Made by a program: the position numbers and the translations under genes. A DNA stretch of 64,000 nt. Origin: Pseudomonas shahriarae. Lineage in GTDB: Bacteria > Pseudomonadota > Gammaproteobacteria > Pseudomonadales > Pseudomonadaceae. The stretch is taken from the NCBI RefSeq assembly GCF_014268455.2, contig NZ_CP077085.1, positions 620,001 through 684,000 of the forward strand. The letters run 5' to 3'. Below the pieces are notes generated by a model, which saw only the letters and a list, made by a program, of their open reading frames with translations, was not told the DNA's origin and did no database searches. This document shows positions 41,899 to 50,007 of the stretch, in pieces. Within the stretch, counting starts at the first letter, position 1; every line of letters starts with the position of its first letter.

Positions 41899-43701
41899 TC
41901 AGAACCATTCATCCTGCATGGCCAGGCACGTATCGTCCCGCGCCTGCAGGATCGACAGTTCATGATGGCAGCCCGGTACTTCCCACGTCAGGAAGTACCG
42001 GGCCGCTTGCAGCTTGCCTTTATAGAAAGTCACATCCGTCGCATTCCCCCTGGCCAGCCCTTCTTCGGCGCGGATCGCCTGTTCCAGCCAGCGCCAGCCA
42101 ATCACCGTATGCCCAAACACTTTCAGGTACAGCGCCGAGTTCGCCAGGCTGCTGTTGACCTTGCCTTGGGCGAGATCCGTCAACAGCCCCAGGGTCACGC
42201 TTTGCAGGCGCGCCACCAACTGCTCCAGTGGTTCGCGCATGGCCGTGAGTGACGGGTATTGCTGGGCCCGTGCGCCGGTCTCGGCGATCAGGCGAATCAA
42301 CTGCTTCAGGCCCGAACCGCCATTTTGCGCAAGCTTGCGTCCCAGCAGGTCCAGGGACTGGATGCCATGGGTGCCTTCGTGGATCGGGTTCAGGCGGTTG
42401 TCGCGGTAGTACTGCTCCACCGGGTATTCGCGGGTGTAGCCGTGGCCGCCGAGAATCTGGATCGCCAGCTCGTTGGCCTTCAGGCAGAACTCCGAGGGCC
42501 AGGATTTGACGATCGGGGTCAGCAGGTCCAGCAACTCATGGGCCTGCCTGCGCCCGGTTTCGCTGTCCAGGGTGGTGGTGTCATCGAACAGGCGCGCGGC
42601 ATATAGGCCCAGGTCGAAGGCGCCTTCTACATAGGCTTTTTGCGTAAGCAACATGCGCTTGATATCAGCGTGCTGGATGATCGACACCGGCGCGGTGTTC
42701 GGATCTTTGCTGTCGGGCAGGCGGCCTTGCGGGCGTTCCCGGGCGTATTCCAGGGAGTACAGGTAACCGGCATAACCGAGCATCACCGCACCCATGCCGA
42801 CCCCAATCCGCGCCTCGTTCATCATCTGGAACATACAGGCCAGACCCTGGTGCGGCTTGCCCACCAGATAGCCGACACACTCGCCGTTATCGCCGAAGTT
42901 CAGCGCGGTGGAGGTGGTGCCGCGCCAGCCCATCTTGTGGAACAGCCCGGCCAGCAGCACATCATTGCGCGGGCCCAGGCTGCCGTCGTCGTTGACCAGG
43001 AACTTGGGCACGATAAACAGCGAAATGCCCTTCACCCCGGCGGGCGCGTCCGGCAGTTTGGCCAAGACCATGTGCACGATGTTTTCCGACAGCGGGTGAT
43101 CGCCACCGGAGATAAAGATCTTGTTGCCCTTGAGGCGGTAGGTGCCATCCGCCGCCGGCTCGGCGCGGGTGCGGATATCCGACAGCGACGAGCCGGCATG
43201 GGGTTCGGTCAAGGCCATGGTGCCGAAGAAGCGGCCCTCGATCATCGGTTGCAGAAAGCGTTGCTTCTGCTCCTCGGTGCCAAAACTCTCGATCAGGTTG
43301 GCCGCGCCCATGGTCAGGAACGGGTACGAGGTGGAAGCCGCATTGGCTGACTGAAAGTGCGCAAAACAGGCCTGGGACAGCAGCGTCGGCAGTTGCATGC
43401 CACCGGCTTCAAAACTGCGCGCCGCATTGAGAAAGCCGGCTTCGAGGAAGGCATCCACGGCAGGTTTCACTTCCGGGATCAGGATCGCCTGGCCATCTTC
43501 GTAGCGCGGTTCGTTCTCGTCGCCCTTGCGGTTGTGGGGGGCGAAGTACTTTTCGGCGATGTGGCGGGCGGTGCCGATGGCGGCATCGAAGGTTTCGCGA
43601 GTGTGTTCGGCAAACCGCTCGCGCTGGGTCAGGCCCTCGGCATCGAGGACTTCATACAGCTCGAAAGCCAGATTGCGGGAACTGAGGAGCGTCTCGGACA
43701 T
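41899..43701 (-). CDS. Large acyl-CoA dehydrogenase (DmdC-like)
   Basis: 600-residue FAD enzyme, longer than classical acyl-CoA dehydrogenases (about 380). Extra residues lie at the N-terminus and in a C-terminal helical domain (about 470-600). The FAD/substrate motifs MALTEPHAGSSLSD and LKGNKIFISGGDH are present, and the putative catalytic base region reads NPIHEGTHGIQSLDLLG. The family includes 3-methylmercaptopropionyl-CoA dehydrogenase and long-chain or unknown acyl-CoA oxidisers; the substrate is uncertain. No other fatty acid genes are next to it. The stop lies directly against that of zapA. Confidence 0.9.
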   Translation of the reverse strand: MSETLLSSRNLAFELYEVLDAEGLTQRERFAEHTRETFDAAIGTARHIAEKYFAPHNRKGDENEPRYEDGQAILIPEVKPAVDAFLEAGFLNAARSFEAGGMQLPTLLSQACFAHFQSANAASTSYPFLTMGAANLIESFGTEEQKQRFLQPMIEGRFFGTMALTEPHAGSSLSDIRTRAEPAADGTYRLKGNKIFISGGDHPLSENIVHMVLAKLPDAPAGVKGISLFIVPKFLVNDDGSLGPRNDVLLAGLFHKMGWRGTTSTALNFGDNGECVGYLVGKPHQGLACMFQMMNEARIGVGMGAVMLGYAGYLYSLEYARERPQGRLPDSKDPNTAPVSIIQHADIKRMLLTQKAYVEGAFDLGLYAARLFDDTTTLDSETGRRQAHELLDLLTPIVKSWPSEFCLKANELAIQILGGHGYTREYPVEQYYRDNRLNPIHEGTHGIQSLDLLGRKLAQNGGSGLKQLIRLIAETGARAQQYPSLTAMREPLEQLVARLQSVTLGLLTDLAQGKVNSSLANSALYLKVFGHTVIGWRWLEQAIRAEEGLARGNATDVTFYKGKLQAARYFLTWEVPGCHHELSILQARDDTCLAMQDEWF

Positions 43702-43817
43702 GGCGGCTTACCTATTTGGGAATAGGCCGCAGTCTAAGTGCGCGAATAGAGGCGCGATAGCAAGATTGATCTGGGTGATGGAGCAGCAAAACAAAGGCAG
43801 GATGAATGTACAAGATC

Positions 43818-43910
43818 GTTCCCACGCTCTGCGTGGGAACGCCTCTTGCGACGCTCTGCGTCGCGGACGCGGAGTGTCCTGGGCTGCACTCCCACGCAGA
43901 GCGTGGGAGT
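43818..43910. repeat. Triple palindromic repeat cluster (CCCACGC-NNN-GCGTGGG type)
   Basis: Three perfect short palindromes in a row: GTTCCCACGC-TCT-GCGTGGGAAC (43818-43840), GCGACGC-TCT-GCGTCGC (43848-43864) and ACTCCCACGC-AGA-GCGTGGGAGT (43888-43910). The first and third are nearly inverse copies of each other, so the unit can fold both as separate hairpins and as one large cruciform. This is the dispersed repeat class seen in fluorescent pseudomonads. It lies between the acyl-CoA dehydrogenase gene start and the putA stop, and differs from the REPs elsewhere. Confidence 0.85.
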
Positions 43911-43922
43911 GCTCGGTGGTGA

Positions 43923-46900
43923 CTAGCCGATAGTCATCAGGCTCGCGTTACCACCCGCCGCAGCGGTGTTGACGCTCAACGCACGCTCGATCACCAGGCG
44001 CTCCAACGCAATGTTGGTTTCGCCCGAGGACAGGCCATTGACCCCGACAATCGCGCCGCTGCGTTGCGCCACTTGCTGGCAAACCCCACGCAGTTGGTCG
44101 GAATCGCCGTGGTGCAGGACGGCGTCGAAGATCACTTCGTCCTTGGTCCAATCGGCTACACGCTGGATCTTCGCCTGAACTTCCTTCGGCAGCCGTGGGA
44201 ACAGTGCCTTGGTCAGGTCAGATTCCGGCCACACTGCCGAGCTACCCACAGCCAGTACGGCCGCCAGTTGCGCCAGCAGATCGCCTTCTACGTCCGCCAG
44301 GCACAGCACGTGCTCGCGGGGTAGGATGGCGTAGCTGTTGCGCTCGCCGGTCGGGCCGGCCAGCAGGCGGGTGATACCGCTTTGCGATTGCGCGGCGAAC
44401 TGGCTGCACAGGGCGCTCAGTTCGCTGAACTTGTTGCCGTCGGCCCAGGTTTTCAGGGCACTCAGCGGTTGGCTCATGGCGTCACGCAGGCGCACATCCG
44501 GTGCGGCCAGTGCATCGCCCCGTACGAAGGATTGCTCGATCGCATCGGTAGGGCGGGTCGACAGCAGGCGGTACAGGTACAGCGGACCACCGGCTTTCGG
44601 GCCGGTACCCGACAGGCCTTCGCCACCGAATGGCTGCACGCCGACGACGGCACCGACGATGTTGCGGTTAACGTAGACGTTACCGGCATGGACGTTGTCG
44701 ATCACCTTGGCGATGGTCTCGTCGATACGGGTGTGCACGCCCAGGGTCAGACCGTAGCCAGAAGCATTGATCTGACCGATCAACTGGTCGATTTCCTTAC
44801 GCTTGTAGCGCACCACGTGCAGGACCGGGCCGAAGATCTCCCGTTGCAGCTCGTCGAAGCTTTCCAGCTCGATCAGGGTTGGCATCACGAAGGTGCCGCG
44901 CTTGATTTCTTCACTGTCGGCAATTGCCACCTGGTACACGGTACGGCCTTTGTCGCGCATGGCCTGGATGTGCTTCTCGATGCCCGCCTTGGCTTCGGCG
45001 TCGATTACCGGGCCGATATCCACAGACAGGCGCTCCGGGTTGCCGAGACGGCATTCGGCCATGGCACCCTTGAGCATTTCGATAACGCGGTCTGCCGAAT
45101 CTTCCTGCAGGCACAGTACACGCAGGGCCGAGCAACGCTGGCCGGCACTGTCGAAGGCCGAGGAGACGACGTCGATCACCACCTGTTCGGTCAGAGCCGA
45201 GGAGTCGACGATCATCGCGTTCTGGCCACCGGTTTCGGCGATCAGCGGGATTGGGCGGCCCTGGGCATCCAGGCGTCCGGCGACATTGCGTTGCAGCAGG
45301 CGCGCCACTTCGGTGGAGCCGGTGAACATCACGCCTTTGACGCGATCATCACCCACCAGGCGGGCACCAACGCTTTCGCCCTGGCCCGGCAGCAGTTGCA
45401 GCACGCCTTCCGGAATGCCGGCTTCGAGCAGCAGGCGCACGGCTTGCGCGGCGACCAGCGGGGTCTGTTCGGCCGGCTTGGCCAATACCGGGTTACCGGC
45501 GGCCAGTGCGGCGGCGACTTGGCCACTGAAGATCGCCAGCGGGAAGTTCCACGGGCTGATGCACACCACCGGGCCCAGTGGGCGGTGGGCGTCGTTGGTG
45601 AAATCGTTACGCGCCTGCACGGCGTAGTAACGCAGGAAGTCCACGGCTTCACGCACTTCGGCGATGGCGTTGGCGAAGGTCTTGCCGGCTTCACGGGCCA
45701 GCAGGCCCATCAGTGGCTGGATCTCGCCTTCCATCAAGTCGGCGGCACGTTCGAGGATCGCGGCGCGTTCGGCCGGCGGGGTGGCCTGCCAGATCGGTGC
45801 GGCATTCAGGGCGCACTGGATAGCGTTGTCGACGTCTTCGACCGTGGCTTCCTGGACGTGGCCAACCACATCACGCAGGTCGGACGGATTCAGCACCGGC
45901 GCAGCGGCTTCATTGCTGGACGCGCAACCGAGCATCGGCGCGGCCTTCCAGTTGTTGTGCGCGGTGGCCAGCAAGGCGCAGGACAGCGACGCCAGGCGGT
46001 GTTCGTTGGCCAGGTCGATACCGGCCGAGTTGGCGCGCTCGCTGCCATACAGGTCGCGTGGCAGTGGAATACGCGGGTGCGGCAGGCCGAAGCCGCCTTC
46101 CAGCGTCGCCATCTGCTCGATGCTGGCCACTGGATCGGCCACCAGCTCCTGGATCGAGATGGATTGGTCGGCGATACGGTTGACGAACGAGGTGTTGGCG
46201 CCGTTTTCCAGCAGGCGACGCACCAGGTAGGCCAGCAGGGTTTCGTGGGTGCCGACCGGCGCGTACACGCGGCATGGACGGTTCAGCTTGCCTTCGGAAA
46301 CCTTGCCTACGACTTGTTCGTACAGCGGTTCACCCATGCCGTGCAGGCACTGGAACTCGTACTGGCCGGGGTAATAGTTCTGGCCGGCGATGTGGTAGAT
46401 GGCCGACAGGGTGTGGGCGTTGTGCGTGGCGAACTGCGGGTAGATGACTTCCGGTACCGACAGCAGCTTGCGTGCGCAGGCGATGTAGGAAACGTCGGTG
46501 TACACCTTGCGGGTGTAGACCGGGTAGCCTTCCAGGCCTTCGACCTGGGCGCGCTTGATTTCGCTGTCCCAGTACGCGCCTTTTACCAGGCGGATCATCA
46601 GGCGGTGACGGCTGCGGCGTGCCAGGTCGATCACGTAGTCGATCACGTACGGGCAGCGCTTCTGGTAAGCCTGGATCACGAAACCGATACCGTTCCAGCC
46701 GGTCAGTTGCGGCTCGAAGCACAGGCGCTCGAGCAGGTCCAGGGACAGCTCCAGGCGGTCGGCTTCTTCGGCGTCGATGTTCAGGCCGATGTCGTATTGC
46801 TTGGCCAGCAGCGTCAGGGACAGCAGGCGCGGGTACAGCTCGTCCATCACGCGCTCGTACTGGGCGCGGCTGTAGCGCGGGTGCAGGGCCGACAGCTTGA

Positions 46901-47876
46901 TGGAGATGCCCGGGCCTTCATAAATCCCACGGCCGTGAGAGGCTTTGCCGATGGAGTGAATGGCTTGTTCGTACGAGGCCAGGTACTTCTGTGCGTCGTG
47001 TTCGGTCAGTGCAGCTTCACCGAGCATGTCGTAGGAGTAGCGGAAGCCCTTGGCTTCGAACTTGCTCGCATTGGCCAGGGCTTCGGCGATGGTTTCGCCG
47101 GTGACGAACTGCTCGCCCATCAGGCGCATGGCCATGTCGACGCCCTTGCGGATCATCGGCTCGCCGCTCTTGCCGATAATGCGGCTCAGGGAGGAGGTCA
47201 GGCCGGCCTCATTGTGGGTGGCGACCAGTTTGCCGGTCAGCAGCAGGCCCCAGGTGGCGGCGTTGACGAACAACGATGGGCTGTTGCCCAGGTGCGGGTG
47301 CCAGTTGCCGGTGCTGATCTTGTCGCGGATCAGCGCGTCACGGGTGCCCTTGTCGGGGATCCGCAGCAGCGCTTCGGCCAGGCACATCAGGGCCACGCCT
47401 TCCTGGGACGACAGGGAAAATTCCTGCAGCAGGCCCTGGACGATACCGGCACGGCCGCCGGCGCTCTTCTGGTTACGCAGTTTTTCGGCAATCGAGGCCG
47501 CCAGCTTGTTGGTGGCTTCGGCCATCTGGGCCGGCAGGCGAGCCTGCTCGATCAGCATCGGCACCACTTCCGGCTCGGGGCGGCGGTAAGCGGCGGTGAT
47601 CGAGGCGCGCAGCACCGATTGCGGCAGGATGCTTTCGGCAAACTCGAGGAAGCACTGGTGAGCGTGGTCGTTCTGCACCTCGCCCGCGTCGTCTGCGTCC
47701 TTGACGCCCGAACCATTGAGCTCGGTCAGGGTTGCACCACCCTCGAGTTTCTCCAGGTAATTGAAAATTGCCTGCTTGATCAGCCAGTGCGGCGTGCGAT
47801 CAATGGAGGTCGCGGCGGCCTTGAGGCGTTCGCGGGTTGGGTCATCGAGTTTGACCCCAAGGGTGGTCGTAGCCAT
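43923..47876 (-). CDS. putA: Trifunctional proline dehydrogenase/P5C dehydrogenase/repressor PutA
   Basis: 1317 residues. The N-terminal ribbon-helix-helix (TTLGVKLDDPTRERLKAAAT, about 3-45) is the DNA-binding repressor part. Then come the PRODH barrel (about 260-560, with RLVKGAYWDSEIKRAQ), the P5C dehydrogenase (about 640-1100; Glu in ETGGQNAMIVD, Cys in SAGQRCSALRVLC) and a C-terminal closing domain. It oxidises proline to glutamate at the membrane. The start at 47876 is preferred over 47912 because GAGG precedes it by 8 bases. The presence of the RHH domain agrees with the repeated sites in the intergenic region towards putP. Confidence 0.98.
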   Translation of the reverse strand: MATTTLGVKLDDPTRERLKAAATSIDRTPHWLIKQAIFNYLEKLEGGATLTELNGSGVKDADDAGEVQNDHAHQCFLEFAESILPQSVLRASITAAYRRPEPEVVPMLIEQARLPAQMAEATNKLAASIAEKLRNQKSAGGRAGIVQGLLQEFSLSSQEGVALMCLAEALLRIPDKGTRDALIRDKISTGNWHPHLGNSPSLFVNAATWGLLLTGKLVATHNEAGLTSSLSRIIGKSGEPMIRKGVDMAMRLMGEQFVTGETIAEALANASKFEAKGFRYSYDMLGEAALTEHDAQKYLASYEQAIHSIGKASHGRGIYEGPGISIKLSALHPRYSRAQYERVMDELYPRLLSLTLLAKQYDIGLNIDAEEADRLELSLDLLERLCFEPQLTGWNGIGFVIQAYQKRCPYVIDYVIDLARRSRHRLMIRLVKGAYWDSEIKRAQVEGLEGYPVYTRKVYTDVSYIACARKLLSVPEVIYPQFATHNAHTLSAIYHIAGQNYYPGQYEFQCLHGMGEPLYEQVVGKVSEGKLNRPCRVYAPVGTHETLLAYLVRRLLENGANTSFVNRIADQSISIQELVADPVASIEQMATLEGGFGLPHPRIPLPRDLYGSERANSAGIDLANEHRLASLSCALLATAHNNWKAAPMLGCASSNEAAAPVLNPSDLRDVVGHVQEATVEDVDNAIQCALNAAPIWQATPPAERAAILERAADLMEGEIQPLMGLLAREAGKTFANAIAEVREAVDFLRYYAVQARNDFTNDAHRPLGPVVCISPWNFPLAIFSGQVAAALAAGNPVLAKPAEQTPLVAAQAVRLLLEAGIPEGVLQLLPGQGESVGARLVGDDRVKGVMFTGSTEVARLLQRNVAGRLDAQGRPIPLIAETGGQNAMIVDSSALTEQVVIDVVSSAFDSAGQRCSALRVLCLQEDSADRVIEMLKGAMAECRLGNPERLSVDIGPVIDAEAKAGIEKHIQAMRDKGRTVYQVAIADSEEIKRGTFVMPTLIELESFDELQREIFGPVLHVVRYKRKEIDQLIGQINASGYGLTLGVHTRIDETIAKVIDNVHAGNVYVNRNIVGAVVGVQPFGGEGLSGTGPKAGGPLYLYRLLSTRPTDAIEQSFVRGDALAAPDVRLRDAMSQPLSALKTWADGNKFSELSALCSQFAAQSQSGITRLLAGPTGERNSYAILPREHVLCLADVEGDLLAQLAAVLAVGSSAVWPESDLTKALFPRLPKEVQAKIQRVADWTKDEVIFDAVLHHGDSDQLRGVCQQVAQRSGAIVGVNGLSSGETNIALERLVIERALSVNTAAAGGNASLMTIG

Positions 47877-47946
47877 ATTTTTATCCTCATGGGTGCCACT
47901 ACTGTGTGGCATCAGCTGGCGGCAAGATTAGCTTTGCGCCGTACGA

Positions 47947-48186
47947 GGTGCAACCGGGTGCAACCCATTTTCTTCATGAAATTCACGCTGCTCGTCAGAA
48001 ATCATTTTCACTCGACCAAATCGGCTGAATATTGGTGCATTTGCTTCTGGATTTGGCTGTTCTTGCTCCGAAAAGGAGCAAAAAACCGCCGTTTGCCGAA
48101 AAACGCGCCAGGGTGCAACTAATTCTCACGAAACTGGTTGCACCTTATTTGCTTTGTTGAATAGCATTCACGCCCAAGGTGCAACC
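47947..48186. promoter_or_regulatory. put control region with five GGTGCAACC-type sites
   Basis: The 458-base putA-putP gap (47877-48334) holds GGTGCAACC at 47947-47955, 47957-47965 and 48178-48186, GGTGCAACT at 48112-48120 and the inverse GGTTGCACC at 48136-48144. The core contains GTTGCA or its complement TGCAAC, the sequence that E. coli PutA's RHH domain is known to recognise. The cluster should mediate proline-relieved autorepression of putA and putP. The rest of the gap is AT-rich (47970-48110) and probably carries the two promoters, which I could not place precisely. Confidence 0.8.
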
Positions 48187-48334
48187 AACCCTAGGGTTCG
48201 GTTCATCGGCTGATGGCTTTCCTGGGGAAACGTCAGTCATAAATGCGCGGCACGCAGCTTCGTCTACACACTACTCGGTTGTAGATGGCCTGACAGACCG
48301 CCGCTACATAAAAACAAAGCCAGGGCGTAACTCA

Positions 48335-49819
48335 ATGAGCGTAAGTAATCCAACCTTGATCACATTTGTGATCTACATCGCGGCAATGGTGCTGATTGGT
48401 CTCATGGCCTATCGCTCCACCAATAACCTTTCCGATTACATCCTCGGTGGTCGCAGCCTCGGCAGCGTCGTCACCGCACTCTCGGCTGGCGCTTCGGATA
48501 TGAGCGGCTGGTTGTTGATGGGCCTGCCAGGTGCCATCTACATGTCGGGCCTGTCGGAAAGCTGGATCGCCATCGGCCTGATCGTCGGTGCTTACCTGAA
48601 CTGGCTGTTTGTGGCAGGTCGCCTGCGCGTGCAGACCGAACACAACGGCGACGCCCTGACCCTGCCGGACTACTTCTCCAGCCGTTTTGAAGACAAGAGC
48701 GGCCTGCTGCGGATTATCTCGGCGGTAGTGATCCTGGTGTTCTTCACCATCTACTGCGCTTCTGGCATCGTGGCCGGTGCCCGTCTGTTCGAAAGCACCT
48801 TCGGCATGTCCTACGAGACGGCGCTGTGGGCCGGTGCTGCGGCGACGATTGCCTACACCTTTATCGGTGGTTTCCTGGCAGTAAGCTGGACAGATACCGT
48901 ACAAGCCACCCTGATGATCTTCGCGTTGATCCTGACGCCCATCATCGTGCTGCTGGCCACCGGCGGTGTCGATACCACCTTCCTGGCTATTGAAGCGAAG
49001 GATCCAACCAGCTTCGACATGCTGAAAAACACTACCTTCATCGGCATCATCTCGCTGATGGGCTGGGGCCTGGGCTACTTCGGCCAGCCGCACATCCTCG
49101 CGCGTTTCATGGCGGCGGATTCGGTCAAGTCGATTGCCAAGGCGCGTCGCATCTCCATGGCCTGGATGATCCTGTGCCTGGCCGGCACCGTGGCCGTAGG
49201 TTTCTTCGGTATTGCCTACTTCTCGGCACACCCGGAAGTGGCCGGTCCCGTGACCGAAAACCCAGAGCGTGTGTTCATCGAGCTGGCCAAGCTGCTGTTC
49301 AACCCTTGGGTTGCTGGCGTGCTGCTGTCGGCCATCCTGGCTGCCGTGATGAGCACCCTGAGCTGCCAGTTGCTGGTGTGCTCCAGCGCCCTGACCGAAG
49401 ACTTCTACAAGGCGTTCCTGCGCAAGGGCGCTTCCCAGCTTGAGCTGGTATGGGTCGGCCGGATCATGGTGCTGGTGGTTGCGTTGATCGCCATCGCGAT
49501 GGCTGCTAACCCAGAAAACCGCGTACTGGGCCTGGTGAGCTACGCCTGGGCCGGCTTCGGCGCCGCGTTCGGTCCTGTGGTCCTGATCTCGGTCCTGTGG
49601 AAAGGCATGACCCGCAACGGCGCACTGGCCGGTATCCTGGTCGGCGCGATCACCGTGATCGTGTGGAAACACTTCGAGCTGCTGGGTCTGTACGAAATCA
49701 TCCCAGGCTTCCTGTTCGCCAGCCTGGCGATCTACTTCGTGAGCAAGATGGGCGCCCCGACTGCCGGTATGGTTGAGCGCTTCACAGCTGCCGAGAAAGA
49801 CTACAACCTCAACAAGTGA
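48335..49819 (+). CDS. putP: Sodium/proline symporter PutP
   Basis: 494-residue sodium:solute symporter with 13 predicted helices, the main proline uptake system. ILGGRSLGSVVTALSAGASDMSGWLLMG near the N-terminus carries the Na+ and proline site residues, and GWGLGYFGQPHILARFMA lies in the middle. The ATG at 48335 fits the family start MSVSNPTLITF. It is divergent from putA across the shared operator region, so it is expected to be induced by proline. A good terminator follows at 49859. Confidence 0.97.
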   Translation: MSVSNPTLITFVIYIAAMVLIGLMAYRSTNNLSDYILGGRSLGSVVTALSAGASDMSGWLLMGLPGAIYMSGLSESWIAIGLIVGAYLNWLFVAGRLRVQTEHNGDALTLPDYFSSRFEDKSGLLRIISAVVILVFFTIYCASGIVAGARLFESTFGMSYETALWAGAAATIAYTFIGGFLAVSWTDTVQATLMIFALILTPIIVLLATGGVDTTFLAIEAKDPTSFDMLKNTTFIGIISLMGWGLGYFGQPHILARFMAADSVKSIAKARRISMAWMILCLAGTVAVGFFGIAYFSAHPEVAGPVTENPERVFIELAKLLFNPWVAGVLLSAILAAVMSTLSCQLLVCSSALTEDFYKAFLRKGASQLELVWVGRIMVLVVALIAIAMAANPENRVLGLVSYAWAGFGAAFGPVVLISVLWKGMTRNGALAGILVGAITVIVWKHFELLGLYEIIPGFLFASLAIYFVSKMGAPTAGMVERFTAAEKDYNLNK

Positions 49820-49858
49820 GGCGTTCATGCAGGCCTTGATGGCCTGCTGAACTGAAAG

Positions 49859-49893
49859 CGGCCCGCATCCCTGGATGTCGGGCCGTTTTTTTT
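49859..49893 (+). terminator. Rho-independent terminator after putP
   Basis: CGGCCCG-CATCC pairs with GGATG-(T)-CGGGCCG, followed by eight T. The 12-base-pair stem has one bulged T (49878) and a 2-base loop. It lies 40 bases past the putP stop. Confidence 0.92.
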
Positions 49894-50007
49894 GGGTGCG
49901 ACGATGGAGCCTGCGTTGTAGGGATTAACTGAATTGCCTGCAGCGTACGCAGCTCGGCAAATGGCTGGTGCAGAATTCCAGGCCCTCCACTTGCAGAGAA
50001 ACACCGG

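Noticed and set aside
41899..42100. 6S RNA (ssrS) expected after zapA
   Set aside because: The sequence is the 3' coding end of an acyl-CoA dehydrogenase; no long hairpin with a central bubble was found.
44382..48122. Long plus-strand open frame opposite putA
   Set aside because: No recognisable domain, low-complexity composition, and it extends into the put operator region; putA on the other strand explains the coding bias.
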